Shown in pieces: positions 7,110-12,689 of a DNA stretch of 13,343 bases. The notes beneath the pieces are model-generated. The model worked only from the letters and a program-made list of their open reading frames with translations. It did not search any database and was not told the DNA's origin. The translations under genes were made by a program, and so were the position numbers. Source of the DNA: an uncultured Mordavella sp. (GTDB lineage: Bacteria; Bacillota; Clostridia; Lachnospirales; Lachnospiraceae); contig CABPCP010000073.1 in NCBI GenBank assembly GCA_902406105.1, forward strand, positions 1 to 13,343, written 5' to 3'. The number at the start of each line of letters is the position of its first letter. Position 1 is the stretch's first letter.

Positions 7110-7514
7110 ATGAATCTGTTTGAACACAAAATATCTACCGGAAGCCCGCAGCAGATGACGAAAGTGACCGGGATGATCCGGGAGGATATCGCAAAAAGCG
7201 GAGTGAAAAATGGGATTGTAGTTGTATACTCCCCTCATACTACGGCGGGATTTACCATCAATGAAAACGCGGATCCAGACGTGGTCCACGATATGCTCTG
7301 CGGACTGGAAGAATCCTTCCCCACCCGCAGATCCTACTATCAGCATATGGAAGGAAATTCCCACGCCCATCTGAAGACAACCTGTGTGGGGCCTTCCCAG
7401 ACACTGATCCTGGAAGAAGGGAAATTGGTCCTGGGAATCTGGCAGGATGTTTATTTCTGTGAATTTGACGGTCCCAGGAACCGCCGTTTCTTCGTAAAGA
7501 TCCTGGAAGGGTAG
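7110..7514 (+). CDS. yjbQ: YjbQ family protein (secondary thiamine-phosphate synthase enzyme)
   Basis: A small cytoplasmic protein of the YjbQ/UPF0047 family, 134 residues, normal length. E. coli YjbQ can supply a weak thiamine phosphate synthase activity when thiE is missing; its primary role is unsettled. Conserved blocks are SPHTTAGFTINENAD (41-55), the metal-site-like GNSHAHLK (82-89) and the C-terminal GIWQDVYFCEFDGPRNR (109-125). The ribosome binding site AGGAGG (7097-7102) lies 7 nt from the ATG. It lies 15 nt after the patatin gene and 8 nt before the HD/GNAT gene, so the three are surely co-transcribed. Being near a TPP-regulated thiazole operon that lacks a clear thiE is suggestive, but the operons are separate and this one shows no TPP riboswitch. 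Confidence 0.9.
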   Translation: MNLFEHKISTGSPQQMTKVTGMIREDIAKSGVKNGIVVVYSPHTTAGFTINENADPDVVHDMLCGLEESFPTRRSYYQHMEGNSHAHLKTTCVGPSQTLILEEGKLVLGIWQDVYFCEFDGPRNRRFFVKILEG

Positions 7515-7522
7515 GCCGCGCG

Positions 7523-8545
7523 ATGGAATACGAGGGCGAAGAGAGGAAAGACTGCAAGGAGAGGATCAGTGAGGCGCAGTTTCTAACATTTATGCACGAA
7601 GCGGAACGATTGAAGTGTATCCCACGGCATGCCTGGACTTCTTCCGATCGAAGGGAGAGCGTTGCGGAACATTGCTGGAGGCTTTGCCTCGCGGTCTGGC
7701 TTCTTAAGGAAGAATTGCCGGCTGTGGATATAGAGCGTCTGATGGAACTTGGCCTGCTCCACGATCTTGGCGAGGCGATGACCGGGGATATCCCTGCCTT
7801 TGAGAAACATAAATCCCATGAGGAAAAGGAACAAGAGGCGGTAAAAAGGCTGGCGGCTCTTCTTCCGGAGGCTAAAGGAAGAGAACTTCAGGACCGGCTC
7901 CTTGAGTTTGAAAAAGCAAAGACTCTGGAAGGAAAAACGGCCAAGGCGCTGGACAAGATAGAGGCGGTGATCCAGCACAACGAGTCCAAGATCGGCACCT
8001 GGCTTCCTCTGGAGTATGATCTGCAGCTGACCTATGGGACAGAAGAGGCAAAGAAAATTCCCTATCTTGCGCGGCTAAGGGAGGCAGTAAGAGAAGAAAC
8101 CATGAGAAAGATTGAGAAAGAGACAGCAAAAGAGAAACCGCGAAAGGGATATTATGTCAGTAAAGATCCAAAGAAACTGAGCCTGGAACGGGCGGCCGCT
8201 TTGCTGCGCCAGTCCTACTGGGCCAAAGACAGACCAAAGGAAATGATCCGAAAGGCCATGGAACATTCTCTCTGCTATGGGGTTTACGATGAAGCGGATT
8301 ATATGGTTGGATATGCCAGAGTGATCACGGATCATGCGACAACCTTTTATCTGATGGACGTGATCATCGATGAGCCATACCGGCATCAGGGGCTTGGCAC
8401 CATGCTGATGGATCGGATCATGGAAGATATGAAAGGACTCCACGGGGTTCTGCATACTACAGATGCGAAGGAGTTCTATCATAGATATGGCTTTGTCCGG
8501 AATCAGGAAAAGCTGGATTCTGTGATGGAAAAACCAAGAGACTAG
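7523..8545 (+). CDS. HD-domain hydrolase fused to GNAT acetyltransferase
   Basis: A 340-residue two-domain protein. Residues about 17-200 form an HD domain like YfbR/HDDC2 5'-deoxynucleotidases: RESVAEHCWRLCL with His 50, LGLLHDLGEAMTGDIP with His 80-Asp 81, and ALDKIEA with Asp 144, the expected four metal ligands. Glu 84 corresponds to a conserved acidic residue. After a charged linker (about 190-208, Lys/Glu-rich) comes a GNAT domain (209-340) with MDVIIDEPYRHQGLGTMLMD (278-297), containing the acetyl-CoA loop R/QxxGxG/A as RHQGLG, and the terminal FYHRYGF. The frame is unbroken. Start 7523 is 8 nt after yjbQ; its ribosome binding site is weak. ATG 7592 would still retain the HD core. The nucleotide and acetyl acceptor substrates cannot be told from sequence. 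Confidence 0.85.
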   Translation: MEYEGEERKDCKERISEAQFLTFMHEAERLKCIPRHAWTSSDRRESVAEHCWRLCLAVWLLKEELPAVDIERLMELGLLHDLGEAMTGDIPAFEKHKSHEEKEQEAVKRLAALLPEAKGRELQDRLLEFEKAKTLEGKTAKALDKIEAVIQHNESKIGTWLPLEYDLQLTYGTEEAKKIPYLARLREAVREETMRKIEKETAKEKPRKGYYVSKDPKKLSLERAAALLRQSYWAKDRPKEMIRKAMEHSLCYGVYDEADYMVGYARVITDHATTFYLMDVIIDEPYRHQGLGTMLMDRIMEDMKGLHGVLHTTDAKEFYHRYGFVRNQEKLDSVMEKPRD

Positions 8546-8560
8546 AGGTTATAGGCCAAA

Positions 8561-8610
8561 GAAGAATAAAGAAAAAAGCAGGAAGTCCGGTTTAATACCG
8601 GACTTCCTGC
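8561..8610 (-). terminator. Terminator of truA formed from its own last codons
   Basis: A perfect 14-bp stem, 8578-8591 with 8597-8610, has a 5-nt loop (8592-8596). Read on the minus strand it is followed by TTTTTTCTTTATTCTT, a good U-tract. The truA stop codon (8592-8594) lies in the loop and the last truA codons make the 5' arm. On the plus strand there is no T-tract, so any role in ending the HD/GNAT transcript would be weaker. Confidence 0.85.
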
Positions 8611-9329
8611 AGATACAGACCCTTTGGATCACAGGGGGCGCTGGAAGCGCTGGCGCCTTCAAAGATTTCTTCGATTTCTTCCTTTCTGCGGCTTCCAAAG
8701 CCGATGTCCAGAAGGGTTCCGATGATCATCCTGGCCATATTATGAAGGAAGTTGTCCGCGCAGATCAGGATCTGCATTTCCTCTTCGTCTCCATATATAT
8801 CAATATCCAAGATTTCCCGCACGGTAGATTTGCTGGATTTAGAAGCGGAAAAATTCTTGAAATCATGGGTCCCGATCAAAAGCATGGCGGCCTGCTGCAT
8901 CGCCTTTTTATCAGGTACTTTGAAACAGTGGAAGGTGTGTCTGCGGTCAAAAACGCTTGGCACATCGGCGATGGTCATGCGGTACACATATGTCTGGGAG
9001 ACCGCGTTTAACTGCGCGTGGAAACGCTCCGGCACTTCTTCTACATCGGTAATGGCGATGTCCATGGGAAGATACCGGTTGAGATAGTGTTTGATCTCCT
9101 GAGTCTCTATGTCGCTCTCCGTTTTAAAATTGACGACCTGGGCGTAGGCATGGACGCCAACCTCGGTCCGGCATCCGCAGGAAAGCTCGATCAGGAATTC
9201 TCCCGTCATTTTCCGGAGCACTTCCTGAATTTTGTTGGATATGGTGTTGTTGGATTCATTTTTGCCAAGACGGCTCCAGCCCTGGTAGCGGCTGCCGTCA
9301 TATTCTATGGTAAGTTTAATATTTCTCAT
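8592..9329 (-). CDS. TruA-family tRNA pseudouridine synthase paralogue with Asp-to-Glu at the catalytic site
   Basis: TruA enzymes isomerise uridines 38-40 of the tRNA anticodon arm. The fold is well preserved over 245 residues: MRNIKLTIEYDGSRYQGW at the start, RFHAQLNAVSQTYVYRM (102-118), DFKNFSASKSSKSTVREI (156-173) and FLHNMARMIIGTLLDIG (194-210). The motif that is normally GRTDxGVHA reads GCRTEVGVHA (52-61), so the nucleophilic Asp is Glu 56; the GAG codon is clear in the DNA. The GWQ-TVQ region is also altered (GWSRLG, NNTISNK). This looks like a second TruA of the kind some Clostridia carry besides the ribosomal-operon copy. ATG 9329 was chosen because the family N-terminus starts exactly there; the open frame continues upstream to 9479 without family similarity. 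Monocistronic, with its own terminator. Confidence 0.85.
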   Translation of the reverse strand: MRNIKLTIEYDGSRYQGWSRLGKNESNNTISNKIQEVLRKMTGEFLIELSCGCRTEVGVHAYAQVVNFKTESDIETQEIKHYLNRYLPMDIAITDVEEVPERFHAQLNAVSQTYVYRMTIADVPSVFDRRHTFHCFKVPDKKAMQQAAMLLIGTHDFKNFSASKSSKSTVREILDIDIYGDEEEMQILICADNFLHNMARMIIGTLLDIGFGSRRKEEIEEIFEGASASSAPCDPKGLYLQEVRY

Positions 9330-9444
9330 AAAGATTTCCCTGTCCTTCCTAAATAGAGAGTCGTAGGTATCATAACTGCCAATATAACTAGGATACCACA
9401 GAAAGGACGATATTTCTACAAAAAATAGGGATATCACGGAAACA

Positions 9445-9473
9445 TGGACTTCCTGGACGGGGTGTGGTAAGAT
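9445..9473 (+). promoter_or_regulatory. Probable promoter of the 9521-10500 gene pair
   Basis: An extended -10 element, TGG followed by TAAGAT (9465-9473), lies 17 nt downstream of TGGACT (9445-9450, 4 of 6 to TTGACA). The predicted start, near 9480, gives a short leader to the ribosome binding site at 9508-9513. Nothing else clear is seen between truA and this gene. Confidence 0.5.
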
Positions 9474-9520
9474 AGACACGGAAAATGTGAAATGTTTAGA
9501 CCAAAATGAGGAGAAAAGTT

Positions 9521-10027
9521 ATGGCAGAGCCGACCAGAAGAAAGCCGGTCGCAAAGGAAGCGCTGCTTTCCGCGGGCTGTCTGTACGCGGATACAGTACA
9601 GGAAGCGTTTCAGAAATATCAAAGCGCGGTTCTTTCAGCGCAGAGGAAAGAAGACTTAAGAGATTTTTTGAGAGCGGTATATCAGAGAAATCCAGGGGCG
9701 ATGTATGCGGATTTTTATTATCCCGTACTTCCCAGACAGGAGCAGGAACGGTTCCGGGCCGGGCTTTCCGGGGAACAAAGAGAGATATTAGAGACGCTGG
9801 ATACGGAAAGCGGCCGGATCTTTTACCCGGTGACGGAAAAGGAGCTGGATTTCTTATACGAGATCACCGCGGCAGAGTGGCTGTTTTCCAGCTTTTATGC
9901 GGGGAATCAAAAGGCGCTCATCTGGGGAAACTATGGATTAAACTTTCCGATTTTCTGTGAAGAGGAAGAGACCCTGGAGTTCTATCTGGGGCTTGCCCAA
10001 ACATATAAAGTGAGGTGGAACAAATGA
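9521..10027 (+). CDS. Unrecognised 168-aa protein
   Basis: I do not recognise a family. The protein is soluble-looking and mildly acidic, with a basic N-terminus (MAEPTRRKP), a helical middle rich in Glu/Arg/Gln and an aromatic C-terminal third (YEITAAEWLFSSFYAGNQ, IWGNYGLNFPIF). There is no signal peptide, transmembrane segment or metal motif. ATG 9521 was preferred to ATG 9506 because GAGGAG (9508-9513) is 7 nt upstream of 9521. The stop TGA overlaps the next ATG as ATGA (10024-10027), so it is translationally coupled to the thioesterase and the two may work together. Codon use resembles its neighbours, and there is no sign of recent transfer. Confidence 0.8.
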   Translation: MAEPTRRKPVAKEALLSAGCLYADTVQEAFQKYQSAVLSAQRKEDLRDFLRAVYQRNPGAMYADFYYPVLPRQEQERFRAGLSGEQREILETLDTESGRIFYPVTEKELDFLYEITAAEWLFSSFYAGNQKALIWGNYGLNFPIFCEEEETLEFYLGLAQTYKVRWNK

Positions 10028-10500
10028 GTGTGACCAGCAGAAAAGTATCTGAATCCGTTGTTCAGACGGTGCATATTGTAAGGCCCAATCATCTGAACGC
10101 CGCAGGCCGCCTCTTTGGAGGAATCCTGATGCAGTGGATCGATGAAGTGGCGGGAGTAGTGGCAAAGCGCCATGCCCATCAGAATGTGATCACAGCTTCC
10201 GTGGACAATCTGAGGTTTCTGCGGGGGGCATATCAGAGGGATTTGATCGTGATTATTGGTAAAGTGACTTACGTGGGAACTACTTCCATGGAAGTTAAAG
10301 TCGATACTTACGTAGAAGACTTGGACGGGGTGAAGACGCCGATCAACCACGCGTTTTTCACGATGGTTGCCCTGGATCAAAACGATAAGCCCACGCCGGT
10401 GCCAAAACTGGAACTGGAAACCCAGGAAGAACGGGAAGAGTGGGAGAAAGCCAAGAAGCGCAGGGATGTACGGATGATGCGGCGGGAAGAAGGGTTCTAA
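10024..10500 (+). CDS. Acyl-CoA thioesterase, hotdog fold (YciA/ACOT type)
   Basis: Predicted cytoplasmic thioesterase that hydrolyses acyl-CoA to free acid and CoA; the 158-residue protein is a single hotdog domain. Hallmarks are RPNHLNAAGRLFGGILMQWIDEVAG (20-44), containing the family Asn 25, the Gly-rich turn and the acidic pair D40-E41 on the central helix, then ASVDNLRFLRGAYQRDLIVI and GKVTYVGTTSMEVKVDTYVED. The C-terminus is a charged Glu/Arg/Lys tail (from about 128) typical of YciA relatives. ATG 10024 follows AGGTGG with about 6 nt spacing and overlaps the upstream stop by 4 nt; an in-frame GTG at 10015 is less likely. Chain-length preference cannot be read from sequence. Confidence 0.9.
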   Translation: MSVTSRKVSESVVQTVHIVRPNHLNAAGRLFGGILMQWIDEVAGVVAKRHAHQNVITASVDNLRFLRGAYQRDLIVIIGKVTYVGTTSMEVKVDTYVEDLDGVKTPINHAFFTMVALDQNDKPTPVPKLELETQEEREEWEKAKKRRDVRMMRREEGF

Positions 10501-10522
10501 GTCCTGCGTCAACGCAGAAACC

Positions 10523-10577
10523 AAAGGCAGATCCATTTTCCATCGCCTTAACATGGCGGGTAACTGGAACTGCCTTT
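10523..10577. terminator. Compound hairpin between convergent genes, possible bidirectional terminator
   Basis: The outer stem AAAGGCAG (10523-10530) / CTGCCTTT (10570-10577) continues across a single A.A mismatch into TCCA / TGGA (10532-10535 / 10565-10568), with an inner hairpin CGCC / GGCG (10544-10547 / 10555-10558). It lies between the thioesterase stop and the stop of the convergent minus-strand gene. T-rich tails are short on both strands, so termination strength is uncertain. A small CTGCG-TCAA-CGCAG hairpin sits next to it at 10503-10516. Confidence 0.4.
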
Positions 10578-10589
10578 TGAAGACCGGTC

Positions 10590-10865
10590 CTACCGTTTCA
10601 GATATGCTTTCACCATCTGCATCATCCTGTCGATCTGTTCTTGTTCTTCTTTTGTTTTCCCTTCTTTTAGGCTATCCATGATCAGCGAGATCTCTTCTGG
10701 CTGGAAGCGGATTCCTTTTTTATTTGCGCTGGTAATGAGGGCCATCATGACCGGGGCCAGAGAATTGCCGCTTTTTCCCTGGGTTTGTTTTGCGGCTGTT
10801 TTGATCAGTTCGAGTTTTATCGGATCGATATTCTCCATCGCCGGGTGATTCATCCATTCATTCAT
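10590..10865 (-). CDS. Unrecognised 91-aa protein
   Basis: No family recognised. From ATG 10865 it reads MNEWMNHPAMENIDPIKLEL, followed by a helical, Lys/Gln/Met-rich region (IKTAAKQTQGKSGNSLAPVMMALITSANKKG) and a charged C-terminal helix ending in basic LKR. There is no membrane segment. The start was chosen because GGAGG lies about 8 nt upstream on the minus strand; the frame extends upstream but only inside the preceding gene. The ATG overlaps the end of the 10858-11352 gene by 8 nt, implying coupled translation. The two proteins share a Met/Pro/Glu flavour (PAMENIDP, MTPQERETMEQM), which suggests a common process, but no function is claimed. Confidence 0.75.
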   Translation of the reverse strand: MNEWMNHPAMENIDPIKLELIKTAAKQTQGKSGNSLAPVMMALITSANKKGIRFQPEEISLIMDSLKEGKTKEEQEQIDRMMQMVKAYLKR

Positions 10866-11352
10866 GTTCAGATCCTCCTTTTTTATTTCCTTTGGCGTCT
10901 TCTCCCTGGGAAGAGGCCAGGGCATCGTCAAAAAAAGTGCTGTAAGTGTGGAAAAGTTCCTGCTGTTCCGGGGGCAGCATATGTTTGATCAGATCGATGG
11001 AAGAAGGGAAGCCGCCGGATCCGGCGCCGTCTTCCTCTTGCCCGGAAAGGACGGGGAATTCCTGCATCAATTCCATCATATTCAGCATCCCTTCCATCTG
11101 TTCCATGGTTTCCCGCTCTTGGGGAGTCATATAGGGCTTCAGGTCCTGGAGGAGATGGTCGGGAGAACCTGATCGGGGAAAGCCCCAGAAATATTCCAAT
11201 GTATAGCGGAATTCCTGGAATTTGATATAGACAGCCAGCATACGCTGAGCAGAAGGCGGAGTGTAGGGAAGGAGCAGTTTCAGCGTGTAGAGCGGATCAG
11301 AGATCACGAGACTGTCGAAAGGGGTCATCAGTTTCGGAGGCCTTGCTTCCAT
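10858..11352 (-). CDS. Unrecognised 164-aa protein with Met-rich centre
   Basis: No known domain recognised. From ATG 11352 the N-terminal half reads as a compact helical region (PFDSLVISDPLYTLKLLLPY, PPSAQRMLAVYIKFQEFRYT). A Met/Glu-rich segment follows (METMEQMEGM-like, NMMELMQEF, residues about 85-103), then an acidic Gly/Ser-rich tail ending in GSEHE. No signal peptide is seen and the hydrophobic patches are too short for membrane spans. ATG 11352 is supported by AAGGAG 9 nt upstream; ATG 11394 lacks such a site. It is the first gene of a two-gene unit with the overlapping 91-aa gene. It may be a lineage-specific housekeeping protein, since codon use matches its neighbours. Confidence 0.78.
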   Translation of the reverse strand: MEARPPKLMTPFDSLVISDPLYTLKLLLPYTPPSAQRMLAVYIKFQEFRYTLEYFWGFPRSGSPDHLLQDLKPYMTPQERETMEQMEGMLNMMELMQEFPVLSGQEEDGAGSGGFPSSIDLIKHMLPPEQQELFHTYSTFFDDALASSQGEDAKGNKKGGSEHE

Positions 11353-11472
11353 CCGGGCACACTCCTTAAAATAACGTTGTAAATATATATGCACAGCAGA
11401 AGCTGGTTATGACCAAAGGGGAAGAAAACTCATATATTATATGGTAGAATTCTCAAGAAAGGAATCATTGGA

Positions 11473-11616
11473 ATGCGCAGAAAATTGATCATTGACGGAA
11501 ATGCGGTTTATGAGATTGACGAGGACTGTATGCTGAAAAGAAGGCGAAAGGAAAAAGAGAAGAAAGAAAAAGAAAATGGGAACCAAAAGGCGAATCGGGC
11601 AAAACGGACGGAGTGA
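11473..11616 (+). CDS. 47-aa basic small protein
   Basis: A short frame MRRKLIIDGNAVYEIDEDCM followed by a highly charged Lys/Glu/Arg tail (LKRRRKEKEKKEKENGNQ...). The ordered N-terminus looks like a short beta hairpin with one Cys; the rest should be helical or disordered. AAAGGA (11458-11463) gives 9 nt spacing to the ATG. A TGGTAGAAT extended -10 at 11442-11450 may be its promoter. The stop TGA at 11614-11616 lies inside a strong terminator whose upstream arm encodes the last residues. The arrangement of RBS, ATG, stop and terminator argues that it is real despite its size. I recognise no function. Confidence 0.65.
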   Translation: MRRKLIIDGNAVYEIDEDCMLKRRRKEKEKKEKENGNQKANRAKRTE

Positions 11617-11637
11617 TGTACTCCGTCCGTTCTTTTT
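11604..11637. terminator. Bidirectional intrinsic terminator
   Basis: A perfect 11-bp stem ACGGACGGAGT (11604-11614) / ACTCCGTCCGT (11620-11630) has loop GATGT and is followed by TCTTTTT on the plus strand. On the minus strand the same stem is followed by TTTTGCCC, so it can also serve the convergent small gene ending at 11646. Confidence 0.88.
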
Positions 11638-11645
11638 ATCCGTGA

Positions 11646-11873
11646 TTAGCAGCCGCAGTCATTGTATCCGCCGCCAAAGCCGCCGCAGCAGCACAGGAGA
11701 AGGATGATCCACAGGCAGCTGTCATTTCCATTTCCGCCAAAGCCGTTTCCGCAGCCGCCGCAGCAGCACAGGAGAAGGATGATCCACAGGCAGCTGTTGT
11801 TTCCGAAACATCCGCCGTCTCTTCTTGCGGCGTCACATCCGCAACCACAGTTTGTAGCACTCAAATCGCTCAT
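11646..11873 (-). CDS. Gly/Cys-rich hydrophobic small protein with a duplicated segment
   Basis: A 75-residue protein with no assigned family. A 22-residue N-terminal part (MSDLSATNCGCGCDAARR...) is followed by two copies of a 25-residue unit centred on SCLWIILLLCCCGG, then GGGYNDCGC. Each unit has a short hydrophobic run (LWIILLL) capped by three cysteines and glycines, which could be a membrane-inserting or self-associating segment. There are about 14 cysteines. ATG 11873 was chosen because GGAGG sits 8 nt upstream; the in-frame ATG 11888 overlaps that site. It has a good promoter at 11908-11936 and a terminator at 11604-11637, so it is an independent unit. It loosely recalls small Gly-rich YjcZ-like proteins, but I do not claim homology. 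Confidence 0.75.
   Translation of the reverse strand: MSDLSATNCGCGCDAARRDGGCFGNNSCLWIILLLCCCGGCGNGFGGNGNDSCLWIILLLCCCGGFGGGYNDCGC
11679..11797. repeat. 44-bp perfect direct repeat, 75-bp period
   Basis: Positions 11679-11722 and 11754-11797 are identical over 44 bp and 75 bp apart, exactly 25 codons of the small minus-strand gene. The intervening 31 bp is similar in composition but diverged (CGNGFGGNG-type linkers). Perfect nucleotide identity suggests a recent duplication or ongoing gene conversion within the gene. Confidence 0.95.
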
Positions 11874-11907
11874 GTTGAAGTCCTCCATATAGGTTATTTA
11901 CAGTAAC

Positions 11908-11936
11908 ATAATATGCGGGGGAGGAGGATGTGTGAA
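11908..11936 (-). promoter_or_regulatory. Promoter of the Gly/Cys-rich small protein gene
   Basis: On the minus strand TTCACA (11936-11931; 5 of 6 to consensus) is followed after 17 nt by TATTAT (11913-11908; 5 of 6). It lies about 35 nt upstream of the chosen ATG, just downstream of the J-protein stop, so the small gene can be expressed independently of it. Confidence 0.7.
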
Positions 11937-11947
11937 ATAAAAGCGGT

Positions 11948-12583
11948 CTAATATTTGATCAGTCTTTTTACCGAGTGCTGATAGCGGAGGGATTTATTTT
12001 TTAGTTTCAGCTTATCCACCACAGGGATTTCGGTTTTGAGGTGTTCGTCATAAAGTGTAAGAAGATAAGTGGTAGTAAAATTCCGATTTTTATACCAGGC
12101 AAACAGCAGCCAGTTCATAATGTCCGGATGCCAGTAGCGCTCAGGGATCTGTCCCTCGCGCAGAGTGATGATATGCTTGAGCGCCTGCATGGCAAGCTGG
12201 GCTATGCGGCTGGACTCGTCTTTCTGGTGAAAGAGGGCATCGCTTTCTGTTACAATATCATAAAGCGCATTGGAAGCTTTCCAGTAGGTAACGAAAGCGG
12301 GATCCTCCTGATTTTCAGAAGCAGATGCGCTGTGCAGATCATAAGTCTGCATGACGGCAGGACGCCCGGCTGTTTTGCGGTCGTAATCCGCCCTTGCGGC
12401 TGTATCAGAAAGGACTCTGTAGGCTTCCAGAACTTCCTGCATAAGAGCCGTGGTGTCGATGCCGTTTTTCATATTCACATCGGGATGGTACTGCTTGGCC
12501 AGCCGGTTTTTGGCCGCGGTGATCTCTTCCAGAGTCGCTTTGGAAGAGACCCCAAGAATCTCGTAATAAGTTTTCCCTTCCAT
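11948..12583 (-). CDS. J-domain protein (type III DnaJ-like)
   Basis: A 211-residue cytoplasmic co-chaperone candidate that should stimulate an Hsp70 (DnaK) ATPase. Residues 4-70 form a J domain: YYEILGVSSKATLEEITAAK, the invariant HPD at 33-35 (KQYHPDVNMKNG), then EAYRVLSDTAARADYDRK. The Gly/Phe region and the zinc-finger repeats of true DnaJ are absent, so it is a type III protein. The remaining residues (75-211) are helical and unassigned; notable are the aromatic stretch YWHPDIMNWLLFAWYKNRN and a basic C-terminal tail (KLKLKNKSLRYQHSVKRLIKY) that may bind a client or nucleic acid. GGGGAG lies 9 nt upstream of ATG 12583, with a strong promoter at 12627-12655. It is divergent from the subtilase gene. 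Confidence 0.88.
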   Translation of the reverse strand: MEGKTYYEILGVSSKATLEEITAAKNRLAKQYHPDVNMKNGIDTTALMQEVLEAYRVLSDTAARADYDRKTAGRPAVMQTYDLHSASASENQEDPAFVTYWKASNALYDIVTESDALFHQKDESSRIAQLAMQALKHIITLREGQIPERYWHPDIMNWLLFAWYKNRNFTTTYLLTLYDEHLKTEIPVVDKLKLKNKSLRYQHSVKRLIKY

Positions 12584-12626
12584 ATTTAGAATCTCCCCTT
12601 ATCAATTGTCCCTAAGAAACACATTT

Positions 12627-12655
12627 ATTCTACGACAAATTCACTAAGAAATCAA
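12627..12655 (-). promoter_or_regulatory. Promoter of the J-protein gene
   Basis: On the minus strand TTGATT (12655-12650) and TAGAAT (12632-12627) are separated by 17 nt, a near-consensus sigma-A promoter about 44 nt upstream of the ATG. It lies in the 106-nt divergent gap with the subtilase gene; no equally good promoter was found facing the other way. Confidence 0.75.
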
Positions 12656-12689
12656 TTGGAGAATACTCTAATAAGAAAAAGGATCTAAC

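Noticed and set aside
9366..9397. GGTATC...GATACC inverted repeat as an operator
   Set aside because: Six-bp arms with 20 nt between them are expected by chance in an AT-rich gap, and no regulator gene is nearby.
9330..9479. 50-residue N-terminal extension of truA
   Set aside because: The family N-terminus begins at 9329 (MRNIKLTIEYDG); the upstream part has no similarity and lies in the intergenic region containing the opposing gene's promoter.
12613..12678. Three TAAGAAA copies and two ATCAATTG copies as regulator binding sites
   Set aside because: Short A-rich words with irregular spacing (32 and 27 nt) in an AT-rich promoter gap; not convincing without comparison to other promoters.
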